64,000 nt of DNA from Labedella gwakjiensis (GCF_003014675.1 NZ_PYAU01000001.1:1488001-1552000); one strand, 5' to 3'; positions 47,630 through 56,954 are shown, counted from the stretch's first letter. The notes: a model not told the origin generated them from the letters alone. Translations and numbers: made by a program.

Positions 47630-49192
47630 GTGAGCGCACCAGAACCGACCCCATCGCAGCCGATGCCCGAGAGACCCGTACCCGCCGTCGCCCCCGGCAT
47701 CCTGCGCGGAGGGCTCGCCCTCACCACCGTGGGCACGTGCGCGCTCATCACCCTCGCGGCGTTCGAGTCGCTCGCGGTCACCACGATCATGCCGGTCGTG
47801 AGCGACGAGCTCGACGGAGCCGCCCTCTACTCGCTCGCCTTCGCCGCGCCGGTCGCGTCGAGCATCGTCGGCATGGTCGGCGCGGGCATCTGGGCGGATC
47901 GCCGCGGCCCCGCACGTCCGCTCGTGGCCGCGATCATCGTCTTCACCATCGGTCTCATCGTCGCGGGGCTCGCCCTCGCCATGCCGGTGCTCGTGGCCGG
48001 CCGCTTCGTGCAGGGCTTCGGCTCCGGCGCCATGACCGTGGCGATCTACGTCCTCGTCGCGAAGCTCTACCCGCCCCCGCTGCACCCGAAGATCTTCGCG
48101 GCGTACGCGGCCGCCTGGGTCGTTCCGTCGATGGTCGGCCCGCTCGTTGCGGGGATCGTCGCCGACACCGTCGGATGGCGCTGGGTGTTCCTCGGCGTCG
48201 TGGCCCTCGTGGCCGTGGCCGGGGTCCTCGTGGCCCCGGCGCTCCGCTCGCTCGCGTCGCGGGACTCCGACGGTGCTGCGGAGACCGATTCGTCACCGAG
48301 CGATGTCGTGGCGATGGCCGATGCGTCCGCGCGTCCGGCTCTCGGCGCATCCGCCCGCCTGTGGTTCAGCGCGGCTGTCGCCATCGCCGTCATCACCCTG
48401 AGCCTGAGCGGCGAGCTCGACGGCGCATCGCGTTGGATCCTCGGCGGCGTCGCCCTCGTCGTCATCGCGGTGCTCGTGCACCGGCTCCTCCCGCCCGGCA
48501 CCTTCACCGCGCGGCGCGGCCTGCCGTCGGCGGTCCTCCTGCGCGGGCTCATCGCCGCCACGTTCTTCGCGGCCGAGGTCTACCTGCCGCTCCTCCTCCA
48601 CGACCGCTATGGGCTGCCGCCGTGGCTCTCGGGCGTCACCCTCACGGCGGGAGCGATCGCCTGGGCCAGCGGATCCGCCATCCAGGGGCGCGCGGGCGAC
48701 GCGGTGCCCCACCGCGTCTTCATGCGCATCGGCGGCACGCTCCTCTTCGCCGGCACCGCGGTCCAGGTGGTCACGGCGGCCCTCCACCTCCACCCCGTCG
48801 TCGCGGTACTCGGGTGGTTCCTCGCCGGCGGCGGCATGGGACTCATGTTCCCGCGGATCACCACCATCGTGCTCGCGTCGTCGGAGCGCGGCGAGGAGGG
48901 TCGGAACACCTCGGCGCTCTCGTTGTCCGAGGCGGTGGGGGCGAGCGTCTCACTCGCCCTGTCCGGCCTCGTGTTCACCCTCGTCACGGCGATCAGCCCG
49001 GCCGGACCTTCCGTGAGTGCCGGGACCGACGTCGGCGGATGGATCCTCGGCGATGCCGCCGCGGCCGCGCCGTTCGTCGCGACCCTCGGCTACACGGCCG
49101 CCGTCGCCCTCATCGCCCTCGCGGTGTCGTTCGTCGTCGGGCTGCCGACCCGCGCTCGGTCATCCGCCGCGTCGCGTCGCGACGGCGCCTGA
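47630..49192 (+). CDS. MFS drug/solute efflux transporter
   Basis: A 520-residue protein with about fourteen hydrophobic segments. Motif A appears in GAGIWADRRGPARPLVA, and motif B/C regions in VAGRFVQGFGSGAMTVAIYVLVAKLYPP and VPSMVGPLVAGIVADTVGWRWVFLGV. This is the pattern of DHA2-type proton antiporters. A polar central loop (SRDSDGAAETDSSPSDV) separates the halves. Substrate unknown. It is transcribed from the region with the 17-bp triplicate. Confidence 0.88.
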   Translation: MSAPEPTPSQPMPERPVPAVAPGILRGGLALTTVGTCALITLAAFESLAVTTIMPVVSDELDGAALYSLAFAAPVASSIVGMVGAGIWADRRGPARPLVAAIIVFTIGLIVAGLALAMPVLVAGRFVQGFGSGAMTVAIYVLVAKLYPPPLHPKIFAAYAAAWVVPSMVGPLVAGIVADTVGWRWVFLGVVALVAVAGVLVAPALRSLASRDSDGAAETDSSPSDVVAMADASARPALGASARLWFSAAVAIAVITLSLSGELDGASRWILGGVALVVIAVLVHRLLPPGTFTARRGLPSAVLLRGLIAATFFAAEVYLPLLLHDRYGLPPWLSGVTLTAGAIAWASGSAIQGRAGDAVPHRVFMRIGGTLLFAGTAVQVVTAALHLHPVVAVLGWFLAGGGMGLMFPRITTIVLASSERGEEGRNTSALSLSEAVGASVSLALSGLVFTLVTAISPAGPSVSAGTDVGGWILGDAAAAAPFVATLGYTAAVALIALAVSFVVGLPTRARSSAASRRDGA

Positions 49193-49203
49193 CCCTCTCG
49201 CGC

Positions 49204-49632
49204 TCAGTTCCGCCAGGACGGGTCGGGGTTCACAGGACCGGTGCCCTCGCCGAACATCGCGCGTGCCGATTCGATCTCGTCGTCGGTGACGGCCTCGGCC
49301 GGCCTCGACGCCCGGACTGAACCCGTGCCGGTCGCCGCCGCCGCTGAAGAGACGGTCGTCGTTCCGCCGTGCGCACGAAGCGCCCCGCCAATGAAGCCGG
49401 CGAACGCCACGAGCACCAGGGCCACGACCACGAGCACCACGGCCGCCGCCGTGACGCCGCCCGCTCCACCGACGATCGCCAGGACGGCGACGAGCACGGC
49501 CCCGATGGCCGACACGATCGCGGCCAGGACGAGCGCACGCACCCCGGTGCGGGCGAGCCGGACGGCGGGGTCGACACGGCCGGAACCGCCGGTGGGCTGA
49601 ACGGGTGAGGAGCTGGGGTCGGGAGACTGCAC
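49204..49632 (-). CDS. two-helix membrane protein of unknown function
   Basis: A 142-residue protein: Pro/Ser-rich N-terminus (QSPDPSSSPVQPTGGSGRVD), two adjacent helices (GVRALVLAAIVSAIGAVLVAVLAIV and VTAAAVVLVVVALVLVAFAGFIGG) and an acidic tail ending DEIESARAMFGEGTGPVNPD. I chose the GTG at 49632, with TACCGT 6 nt upstream, over an ATG 60 nt further 5' that has no supporting signal. Not recognised. Confidence 0.65.
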   Translation of the reverse strand: MQSPDPSSSPVQPTGGSGRVDPAVRLARTGVRALVLAAIVSAIGAVLVAVLAIVGGAGGVTAAAVVLVVVALVLVAFAGFIGGALRAHGGTTTVSSAAAATGTGSVRASRPAEAVTDDEIESARAMFGEGTGPVNPDPSWRN

Positions 49633-49638
49633 CGGTTC

Positions 49639-49644
49639 ACGGTA
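49639..49644 (-). promoter_or_regulatory. -10 element TACCGT deciding the GTG start at 49632
   Basis: TACCGT lies with a 6-nt spacer (gaaccg) before the GTG. Confidence 0.55.
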
Positions 49645-49720
49645 GCAGCGCTCCGCCCCTCTGCTCGCTCGTCGGTGCGCCGCCGCTCCCACTCCCCTAT
49701 CCGGAGCGCCTCCCCGGGTC

Positions 49721-49726
49721 TACAGT
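49721..49726 (+). promoter_or_regulatory. -10 element TACAGT of the RibD-domain gene
   Basis: TACAGT lies with a 7-nt spacer (gacggcc) before the ATG at 49734. Confidence 0.6.
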
Positions 49727-49733
49727 GACGGCC

Positions 49734-50297
49734 ATGGGACGCCTCACCTACACGACCATCGCCTCGCTCGACGGCTACATCGCCGACGCCGACGGCGACT
49801 TCGACTGGGCCGAGCCCGACGCCGAGGTCCACGCCTTCATCAACGACCTCGAGCGCCCGATCGGCACCTACCTCTACGGCCGGCGGATCTACGAGGTCAT
49901 GACCTATTGGGAGACGGCGACGGCCGAGAACGACCCCGACATCGACCCCGTCGAGCTCGACTACGCGAACGTGTGGCGGGCCGCGGAGAAGGTTGTGTAT
50001 TCCACGACCCTCGATTCCGTATCGACCACCCGTACGCGGCTCGAGCGCAGCTTCGACCCCGACGCCGTCCGGGCACTCGTTGCGGAGTCGGCATCGGACG
50101 TGGGTCTCGGAGGTGCGACGCTCGCGGCCGCGGCGATGCGAGCGGGGCTCGTCGAGGAGTACACCGTGTTCACGTATCCCGTCCTCGTCGGCGGCGGCAC
50201 TCCGCAGTTCCCCAGCGGAGTGAAGGTGGACCTGCGGTTGCTCGAGTCGCGCTCGTTCGCGTCCGGCGTCACCTACGCGCGCTACGCGTTGCGCTGA
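49734..50297 (+). CDS. dihydrofolate reductase-fold (RibD C-terminal domain) protein
   Basis: A 187-residue protein: GRLTYTTIASLDGYIADADGDFDW at the start, LYGRRIYEVMTYWE, DVGLGGATLAAAAMRAGLVEEYTVFTYPVLVGGGTPQFP near the end. These are the cofactor and substrate segments of the RibD_C/DHFR-like family, which reduces pterin- or riboflavin-precursor-like compounds with NADPH. In single-domain form the substrate is usually unknown. The ATG is set by the promoter spacing. Confidence 0.88.
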   Translation: MGRLTYTTIASLDGYIADADGDFDWAEPDAEVHAFINDLERPIGTYLYGRRIYEVMTYWETATAENDPDIDPVELDYANVWRAAEKVVYSTTLDSVSTTRTRLERSFDPDAVRALVAESASDVGLGGATLAAAAMRAGLVEEYTVFTYPVLVGGGTPQFPSGVKVDLRLLESRSFASGVTYARYALR

Positions 50298-50315
50298 CGA
50301 GCGCGGGTCCGCGGT

Positions 50316-51587
50316 TCAGGAGACCGTGGGGATGGACCCGGTGCGCGGGTCGCCATTGTCGACGTCCTCGGGGTTCGGGAGCGACCTCAGGAAGCGGAAG
50401 AAGACGAGGGCGGCGACCGTCGCCACCCCGCCGCCCACGATGAAGGGCACCGTCAGGTCGATGCGGCCGAGCGCCCCGCCGATGAGGGAGCCGAGCGGCA
50501 TCGTGCCCCACAGGACGGTGCGCCACGATCCGTGCACCCGACCGAGCAGTCGGCTGGGGATCACGCTCTGCCGCAGCGACATCACGTGCACGTTCCACAC
50601 GAGCACCGCTGCCGAGGAGATGAAGTACCCCACCCCCGCCGCCCACAGGGTGGGCACGAGACCGATGAACAGGAACGACGCCGTCGAGACGACGTTCGCG
50701 ACGGCCATCGCCGTGCCGGCACCCCAGCGGTCCTTGAGCCGCTGGGCGATCATCGACCCGATGATGCCGCCGATGGCGCCCGTGAGCATGAAGACGCCGA
50801 AGAGGGCCTCGGGAAGCGCGAGACGGTCGAGCAGATAGAGGACGAAACTCGCCGTCGCGGCGCTGTAGCAGAGGCCGATGAAGGTGCTGAGCGCGAGGAG
50901 GGTCGTGAGCATGCGGCTCGCGAGGATGAAGCGGAAGCCGTCGGCGAACTGGCGGTGCCACGCGACGCGCGTTCCCGATGCGGCTGCCGCCTGGAGGTGG
51001 GTGCCCGCTGCGGCTCGCGGCAGGAGGATCGCGAGGACGACGGCCCCCGCGTAGACGAGGGCGTTCGCACCGAGAGGGATGAGCACGGAGACCGCGAAGA
51101 GCGCCGAGGTGAACGGACCCGACAGGAAGTTCTGAACCACGAGCTCACCGGCCTCGATGCGCGAGTTGGCGCGCGGCAGGTTCGAGCGGTTCACGATCGA
51201 CGGGACGACCGCGCGGATCGCTCCGTCATAGATCGTCTCGCCGATGCCGTAGAGGAAGATCACCGCGTACAGCCACCAGATGGTGAGGGAGTCCGTCGCG
51301 GCCAGGGCCACGAGCCCACCGGCCAGCACGGCGCGGCCACCGTTCGCGAGGGCGAGCGCCGTGCGGCGGTCGATCCGGTCGATGATGATGCCCGCGGGAA
51401 CCGCGAACAGCAGCCAGGGCAGCATCGCGAGCGCGGCGATGCCGGAGACGAGCAGCGGGTCGTCGGTGAGCCGGACCGCGAGGAGCGGGGCGGCCGTGCG
51501 CGCGATGCCGTCGCCGAGACTCGAGGCGAGGTTCGATGTGAACAGGTTGCCGAACGCGGGCCCGAGCCCGGCCTTCCGTTCCCTCAC
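50316..51587 (-). CDS. MFS transporter (MFS_3/EntS-like)
   Basis: A 423-residue twelve-helix protein. It opens FGNLFTSNLASSLGDGIARTAAPLLAVRLT, has motif A-like VPAGIIIDRIDRRTALALANGGRAV and ends with a short polar tail. This resembles enterobactin-exporter-like and macrolide-efflux-like MFS proteins. Substrate unknown. The listed GTG has only a weak GAGG next to it, so the start could lie some codons further in. Confidence 0.83.
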   Translation of the reverse strand: MRERKAGLGPAFGNLFTSNLASSLGDGIARTAAPLLAVRLTDDPLLVSGIAALAMLPWLLFAVPAGIIIDRIDRRTALALANGGRAVLAGGLVALAATDSLTIWWLYAVIFLYGIGETIYDGAIRAVVPSIVNRSNLPRANSRIEAGELVVQNFLSGPFTSALFAVSVLIPLGANALVYAGAVVLAILLPRAAAGTHLQAAAASGTRVAWHRQFADGFRFILASRMLTTLLALSTFIGLCYSAATASFVLYLLDRLALPEALFGVFMLTGAIGGIIGSMIAQRLKDRWGAGTAMAVANVVSTASFLFIGLVPTLWAAGVGYFISSAAVLVWNVHVMSLRQSVIPSRLLGRVHGSWRTVLWGTMPLGSLIGGALGRIDLTVPFIVGGGVATVAALVFFRFLRSLPNPEDVDNGDPRTGSIPTVS

Positions 51588-51611
51588 CTCGCGCGCTCCC
51601 CCGCGAGAGGG

Positions 51612-51671
51612 CTACTCCCGAGCGAGGGCGCCACTCCCACGTGGCGCCCTCGAGCGAAACTGGCGCCCTCG
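51612..51671. repeat. palindromic intergenic repeat, copy 2
   Basis: The core ctactcccgagcgagggcgc (51612-51631) is the exact reverse complement of 29457-29476, and aactggcgccctcg (51658-51671) of 29436-29449. Between them, cgagggcgccac (51623-51634) and gtggcgccctcg (51641-51652) form a 12-bp perfect hairpin with a 6-nt loop. It occupies the 130-bp gap between the MFS start and the aldo/keto reductase stop. Confidence 0.8.
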
Positions 51672-51717
51672 CGAGGGATCTCGCGGCCTCCGTGTTCGAC
51701 ACCCCTCAATGTCGCGC

Positions 51718-52740
51718 CTACCAGCGGTGGTGGACGGCGGCGCGGAAGTACTCGTCGTACAGGTCGCGGACGGAGGAGAGGAAGCCGTCGCTGAGCGGCG
51801 CGATGTCGCCGGCGGCCGCGTTGGCCGCCGCCTGCTCCACGGAGCGGGCGCCGGGGATCACCGAGCTCACGCCGGGCTGCTGCGCGACCCATGCGAGCGC
51901 GACCTGCGCGGTGCTGTACTCGCCGGATCCCGGCTCACCGTCGGGACCCGCGATGGGCTCGCCGGCCACGAGGGCGGCGAAGTCCTGGGCCGCCGCGACC
52001 CCGCGCTCGAAGTCCACGCCCGCGAACGTCTCGCCCACGTCGAACGCGTCGCCCGAACGGTTGTAGTTCCGGTGGTCGTTCTCGGCGAAGGTCGTCTCCG
52101 TCGTGTACTTGCCGCTGAGCAGTCCGGATGCAAGTGGGACGCGAGCGATGATGCCCACGCCGGCCTCGGCGGCGGCCGGCAGAACGCGGTCGAGGGGCTT
52201 GAGGCGGAAGGCGTTCAGAATGATCTGCACGGTGGCGGTGCCGGGGCGCGCGATCGCGGCGAGGGCTTCGTCCGCGGTCTCGACGCTCACGCCGTAGTGG
52301 CGGATGGCGCCCTCCTCCACGAGGGTGTCGAGCGCGTCGTAGACGGCGTCCGAGCTGAAGACGGGGGTCGGCGGGCAGTGCAGCTGGACCAGGTCGAGGG
52401 TGTCGACGCCGAGATTGCGGCGCGAGCGGTCCGTCCAGGCGCGGAAGTTGTCGAGGGTGTAGTTCTCGGGGACCTGGTCGACGCGCCGCCCCATCTTCGT
52501 GGCGACGGTGATGCCGTGGCCCGGGTTCTGGGCGAGGTAACGGCCGATGAGGGTTTCGCTGCGTCCGTCGCCATAAACGTCGGCGGTGTCGAAGAACGTC
52601 ACGCCCGCCTGCACGGACGCGTCGAGCACGGCGAGGGCGTCCGTCTCGGAGACGTCACCCCAGTCCGCTCCGAGCTGCCAGGTGCCGAGTCCGATGACCG
52701 AGACGGTCGCTCCAGTGCGACCGAGAATGCGCTTGTCCAT
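51718..52740 (-). CDS. aldo/keto reductase
   Basis: A 340-residue TIM-barrel oxidoreductase. The tetrad is intact: Asp and Tyr in FFDTADVYGDGRSE, Lys in VATKMGRR, His in LVQLHCPPTPV. The NADP-binding end is SSVIPGARSVEQAAANAAAG. It differs clearly from the other aldo/keto reductase at 21178 and looks closer to the plant-auxin-induced/YajO-type group. Substrate unknown. TACGCT lies 6 nt before the ATG. Confidence 0.92.
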   Translation of the reverse strand: MDKRILGRTGATVSVIGLGTWQLGADWGDVSETDALAVLDASVQAGVTFFDTADVYGDGRSETLIGRYLAQNPGHGITVATKMGRRVDQVPENYTLDNFRAWTDRSRRNLGVDTLDLVQLHCPPTPVFSSDAVYDALDTLVEEGAIRHYGVSVETADEALAAIARPGTATVQIILNAFRLKPLDRVLPAAAEAGVGIIARVPLASGLLSGKYTTETTFAENDHRNYNRSGDAFDVGETFAGVDFERGVAAAQDFAALVAGEPIAGPDGEPGSGEYSTAQVALAWVAQQPGVSSVIPGARSVEQAAANAAAGDIAPLSDGFLSSVRDLYDEYFRAAVHHRW

Positions 52741-52746
52741 GGGTTC

Positions 52747-52752
52747 AGCGTA
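52747..52752 (-). promoter_or_regulatory. -10 element TACGCT of the aldo/keto reductase
   Basis: TACGCT lies with a 6-nt spacer (gaaccc) before the ATG at 52740. Confidence 0.55.
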
Positions 52753-52867
52753 GGCGCTGGGCTGCCGGGCGTGGCCCGCTTGACGGGGCGCCCCGCGCCG
52801 TCGGTTCTCTCGGACCGAGAGCGGGCGGCGGCCCGTTCGTGGGGTCGTCGGCCGGATGCGTTCTCCT

Positions 52868-52873
52868 TAGACT
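52868..52873 (+). promoter_or_regulatory. -10 element TAGACT of the 159-residue hypothetical gene
   Basis: TAGACT lies with a 6-nt spacer (gcccgc) before the ATG at 52880. Confidence 0.6.
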
Positions 52874-52879
52874 GCCCGC

Positions 52880-53359
52880 ATGGCCGCATCCTTCGCAGAA
52901 GCCCAGCAGAGCATCCTCGCCCTCAACAACGACGAGCTCCCCTTCGTGTACCAGCCGACGCCGGACGGGGTCGTCGCCCACTGGAAGTTCGGCGATGTGA
53001 GGTGGAACAACATCATCGCGGCGGGTCAGGCTGACGCCGAGTACGAGCTCCGTGTCGTGCTCGACCCGGAGAAGGAGTCGTGGAAGTTCCACGAGAAGTC
53101 GTCGCAGTCGGAGGCGCACATCGGCCCGTCGGGTGCGGGGGCGTCGAAGTCCTGGCACAGCGGACCGCAGAAGAGCATGTCCTTCACGATCGGTGGAGCG
53201 GTGAAGGCCGAGCAGACCGACCGTCACGGAACGACGGACGGTCACGTGTACGGCTGGGCCTTCACGAGCGACGAGGTGAAGGAACCGGTCGTGAACGCTC
53301 TCGAGGCCGCGGGCTGGAAGAGCGGTAACGGCTTCTTCTCGAAGCTCTTCGGCGGCTGA
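52880..53359 (+). CDS. conserved hypothetical soluble protein
   Basis: A 159-residue hydrophilic protein, starting MAASFAEAQQSILALNNDEL. It has repeated aromatic strands (GVVAHWKFGDVRWNNIIAAG, ESWKFHEKSSQSEA, GHVYGWAFTSDEVKEPVV) and ends GNGFFSKLFGG, a short amphipathic tail. No Cys and no membrane helix. No family recognised. It is leaderless by promoter spacing and converges with the nuclease-helicase gene, 3 nt apart. Confidence 0.68.
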   Translation: MAASFAEAQQSILALNNDELPFVYQPTPDGVVAHWKFGDVRWNNIIAAGQADAEYELRVVLDPEKESWKFHEKSSQSEAHIGPSGAGASKSWHSGPQKSMSFTIGGAVKAEQTDRHGTTDGHVYGWAFTSDEVKEPVVNALEAAGWKSGNGFFSKLFGG

Positions 53360-53362
53360 GGG

Positions 53363-56300
53363 CTATCCCACCGCCGCGTCGGTGAGGCGGAGGAATGCGC
53401 TGAGTTCCGCGAGTGCCTCCGGCGTGTACGGCAGGTAGTCGGTGAGCGCCGGGCTGTGCACGATGTACGCCGCCCACTTGGCTCGCGACACAGCTACGTT
53501 GAGCCGGTTCTTCATGAGCAGGAACGACATCCCGCGTGGCACGTCGGCCGGCGACGATGCCGCGAGCGACAGGATCGCGATGACGGCCTCCTGGCCCTGG
53601 AACTTGTCGACCGTGCCTACGCGGACGTCGGCGAGGCCGGCGGCGTCGAGCGCCTGATGCACCTCGGCGACGTGCGCGTTGTACGGGCACACGACGATGA
53701 TGTCGGCGGGCTGGAGCGGGTGGCGGTCGAGCGGTTTCCCGTCGACGATCGTGCCCGGGTCGGTCCACGCGAGACCGAGGGCTCCGCGCACGATGTCGAC
53801 GACGGCCGCGGCCTCCTCGGGCGAGTGGGTGGCGTTGCCGTCGTGCGGCACGGGCACGACGTGCACGCCCGGCGCGAGTCCGTCGAGCCTGCGCGCACCC
53901 GTGGCGGGCGCCGAGCGCAACTGGCCGGCGTACGACAGCTCCGAGATGGCTGCGGTGACCGCGGGGTCCATCCGCCAGCTCTGGGCGAGGAAGTAGCCGA
54001 GCTGCCGCGGCAGGACGTCTTCCCCGTCGGCGACGAAGCCGAGCGCCGATGTGTCGATGGGTTCCGGATGGATTCCCTGGGTGACCTGCGGAAGCTGCTG
54101 CGGGTCGCCGAGAAGGAGAAGGTTGCGCGCCGCGACGCTCGCCGCGATGGTGGGCGCGAGCGAGAACTGCCCGGCCTCCTCCACCACGAGGAGGTCGAGC
54201 TGCCGTCGACCGAACCGGTCGGTGTTGCTGAAGTCCCACGCGGTTCCGCCGATGACGTATCCGGTGCCGGCCGCCACACGCTCCGCGGCGAACGCGAGAT
54301 GCCCGCTCTTGGGCAGGACGGTGAAGGAGCGTTCGGCGTCATCCGGCCCGACACTGGCCGATAAGGCCTTCGCGACGAGCTGCGGACTGAGCCCTGTGCG
54401 GACGAGACCGGAGAGGAGGTTCTCGACCGCGGCATGCGACTGCGCGACGACGCCGACGGCCCAGCCGTGCTCGCGTACGAGCTCGGCGATCACGTGGGTG
54501 GCGACGTACGTCTTCCCCGTGCCGGGAGGTCCCTGCACGGCGATGTAGGAGTTGTCGAGGTCGCGGAGGCTCGCGACGATGTCGGGGACGGTGCGCGGAA
54601 CACCGTCGTCGCCGAGCGAGTGACGGAGGGGCGCCCCTCCGATGGTGCGCGGCGGACGGCGGCGGAGGATGTCGACGACCGGATCGGCCGGCCAGGTGGT
54701 GGTGGCGAGATCGATGCCCGGCTGGAGGACGGCGTGCTGGGTGGCGAACGCGTCGAGGATGGCGTTGCCCCAGTGCTCGATGGCTGTGGCCTGGGCGCCC
54801 GCGCGCGGCGGTGCCCCCGGTGTGAGCGCGACGGGCACGTCGTCGTACGGGTCGCGCCCTCCGCGCAGCCCCTCCTCGATGAGAAGGGTGCCCTCGTCGT
54901 CGTTTTCGAGCACCCGAACGCCGGTCCAGGAGCGTGCGCCGGGTGTTCCGCCGGGGTTCGTGAACGGTGCCGGCACGTCGTAGAGCGCGTTCAGTTCACT
55001 GCCGGCCTTGAGGGAGCTGCCCGGTGCGGGCGTGCCGTGGAGGCGGAGCACACGCCGGTCGGTGCGCTGCCGGTCTTCCCGGTACCAGTCGCGCACCACC
55101 TCTGCGCTGTCGACGACGAAGACGTCTCGAGCGTCGGCCCACTCGTCGAGGGGAGCGGAGAGGCGCGTGAAGTGCTCCTGCCAGAACACCTTCTGCTCGC
55201 GGCGGTGATAGTCGATGGCCGCTGCGGCGAGCGCGAGGGCCGCGTGGTCGGCGTCGCGTTCCGGGTCGAGGGGGTCGCCCGCGAGGCGTGTGAGCTCGGC
55301 GTGCAGCGGCGACGGCTCGGCCGTCTCGAGCTCTCCGATCTCCACGACGGGGGCACCCGGCTCGATACCCACTTCTCGCGCGAGCGAGAGAAGGTAGTCG
55401 CGGAGGCGCAGCGTGGAGACGCAGTCGTAGCGGTTGTAGTCGCCGATCTCGGCGAGCTCCGCGTCGCCCTGGGCGCGGTCGGCGGGATCGGGCGACGCGG
55501 CCAGTTCGCGGGCGTGGGCGTACGCCTCGATGGATGCGGCGCCGTCCTTCACGTCGCTCTCGCGGTGCTCGTCTCCCATGTAGAGGGGCTCGAGCTTCTT
55601 GATGGAGTACGACCGCGAGCCGACCCGCACCGCCGCCCGCACCACGGGGTAGAGGTCGACGAGGACGCCCTCGCGGAGCAGCTGATCCACCTCCTCTTCA
55701 CCCGTGCCGTGGCGCGCGGCGAGCGCGAGGAGGTGAGTGCGCTCGTAGGCGGCGTAGTGGTAGATGTGCAGCCCGGGGAAGCGGGCCCGGCGCTCGGCCA
55801 CCCAGTCGAGGAACCCGCGCAGGGCGGCCCTCTCGGCGGCGAAGTCGTGGGCCCACCAGGCGGTGAACTGCTCGTGCACGTCGACAAGACCGAAGAGGTA
55901 GTCGAGCCCCCATCTGGTGCCGACAGGATGACCGGGGCTGCCTTCCGTGTAGAGCGGGTCGCCCTCGAAGTCGAAGAAGATGTCACCCGGATCCGGCGCC
56001 GGGAGATGGGCGATCGGATCGGCGCTGATGAGGCGGACGGGCGGCGTTCCCCCGCCTTCGGGCGCCTGCAGCTGCAATTCCGCCTGCTCGCGAAGACCCT
56101 CGAGCGTGGCCGCCGCGATCCCGTCGACGGGCTCCGTCCGTGCAGCAAGTTCGTCGATCGTGGTGACGCCGGCGGCGCGCAGCTTCTCGCGCTGGGTGAG
56201 GCGCATGCGGGCGACGAGCAGCACGTCGCGGCGCTCCTGGATCTCGCGCTCGCACTCGGCGCAGCGTCCGTCGATCGCGTAGCGCGGGTCGTCCCACTGC

Positions 56301-56941
56301 ACGGGCTGCGTGTCGTCGAGGCGCTCCTGAACGATGCGCACGAGCCGCTCGCGCCGGCGACGGTAGACCGGGAGGATGTCGGCCACGAGGTGGGTGCTCA
56401 CGGTGCCGTCGCCGAGGATCACGTCGACCTCGTCGTCCACCGGGATACCCTCGTTCGTCAGCTGCTCGACGTACGCGGCCAGCTGCAGCAGCGCCGGCAC
56501 CTTGGCCGAGCGGGCGAGCTTCGTGTCCTGCACGCGATAGCGGGCCGGCTTGTCCTCCGTGGCGGGCATCCGGATGATGAAGTCGGCGAATCCGACGAAC
56601 GAGCCGTCGAAGAAGACGGCCTGGAACACGAGCGGGGCGCCGTCGCGGAAGGCCTGCATCGTGTCTCGGTGGGCCTGCTCCATGGCGGCGCGGTCGCGTA
56701 CGTCCGGCCGGTCGAACTCCCGCACGGCGTCGCCGAAGTCGGCCCGGTACTGCTCGAGGACGCGCAGCTCGTGCTCATCTCCGAGCTTCGACGAACGCGC
56801 GTACATGGGGTCGTCTTCCACGACGGCCTCGACCCGGCCGAGCTTGGCGTCGATCGACCGGAGGAACGCGAACTCGCACTTCGACGCGGCCGTGAGGTCG
56901 CTCGCGCTCGTGATCGGGGTGACGCCATCGAGGAGGTACAT
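53363..56941 (-). CDS. TM0106-family RecB-like nuclease / exonuclease / SF1 helicase fusion
   Basis: A 1192-residue protein of three parts. Residues 1-200 are a RecB-type nuclease (GFADFI, VQDTK at 137-141, QLAAY at 153-157). The middle has an RNase H-like exonuclease of YprB type (DIFFDFEGDPLY near 322; YNRYDCVSTLRLRDYL near 502). The C-terminal third is a Dna2/UPF1-like SF1B helicase with GPPGTGKTY near 805, VVEEAGQ, GDPQQLPQV and VGTVDKFQGQEA. The ATG at 56941 has TAGCCT 7 nt upstream. All catalytic motifs look intact. It likely processes nucleic-acid ends in repair or defence; the family's biological role is not settled. Confidence 0.9.
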   Translation of the reverse strand: MYLLDGVTPITSASDLTAASKCEFAFLRSIDAKLGRVEAVVEDDPMYARSSKLGDEHELRVLEQYRADFGDAVREFDRPDVRDRAAMEQAHRDTMQAFRDGAPLVFQAVFFDGSFVGFADFIIRMPATEDKPARYRVQDTKLARSAKVPALLQLAAYVEQLTNEGIPVDDEVDVILGDGTVSTHLVADILPVYRRRRERLVRIVQERLDDTQPVQWDDPRYAIDGRCAECEREIQERRDVLLVARMRLTQREKLRAAGVTTIDELAARTEPVDGIAAATLEGLREQAELQLQAPEGGGTPPVRLISADPIAHLPAPDPGDIFFDFEGDPLYTEGSPGHPVGTRWGLDYLFGLVDVHEQFTAWWAHDFAAERAALRGFLDWVAERRARFPGLHIYHYAAYERTHLLALAARHGTGEEEVDQLLREGVLVDLYPVVRAAVRVGSRSYSIKKLEPLYMGDEHRESDVKDGAASIEAYAHARELAASPDPADRAQGDAELAEIGDYNRYDCVSTLRLRDYLLSLAREVGIEPGAPVVEIGELETAEPSPLHAELTRLAGDPLDPERDADHAALALAAAAIDYHRREQKVFWQEHFTRLSAPLDEWADARDVFVVDSAEVVRDWYREDRQRTDRRVLRLHGTPAPGSSLKAGSELNALYDVPAPFTNPGGTPGARSWTGVRVLENDDEGTLLIEEGLRGGRDPYDDVPVALTPGAPPRAGAQATAIEHWGNAILDAFATQHAVLQPGIDLATTTWPADPVVDILRRRPPRTIGGAPLRHSLGDDGVPRTVPDIVASLRDLDNSYIAVQGPPGTGKTYVATHVIAELVREHGWAVGVVAQSHAAVENLLSGLVRTGLSPQLVAKALSASVGPDDAERSFTVLPKSGHLAFAAERVAAGTGYVIGGTAWDFSNTDRFGRRQLDLLVVEEAGQFSLAPTIAASVAARNLLLLGDPQQLPQVTQGIHPEPIDTSALGFVADGEDVLPRQLGYFLAQSWRMDPAVTAAISELSYAGQLRSAPATGARRLDGLAPGVHVVPVPHDGNATHSPEEAAAVVDIVRGALGLAWTDPGTIVDGKPLDRHPLQPADIIVVCPYNAHVAEVHQALDAAGLADVRVGTVDKFQGQEAVIAILSLAASSPADVPRGMSFLLMKNRLNVAVSRAKWAAYIVHSPALTDYLPYTPEALAELSAFLRLTDAAVG

Positions 56942-56948
56942 GCTGACG

Positions 56949-56954
56949 AGGCTA
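56949..56954 (-). promoter_or_regulatory. -10 element TAGCCT of the nuclease-helicase gene
   Basis: TAGCCT lies with a 7-nt spacer (cgtcagc) before the ATG at 56941. Confidence 0.6.
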
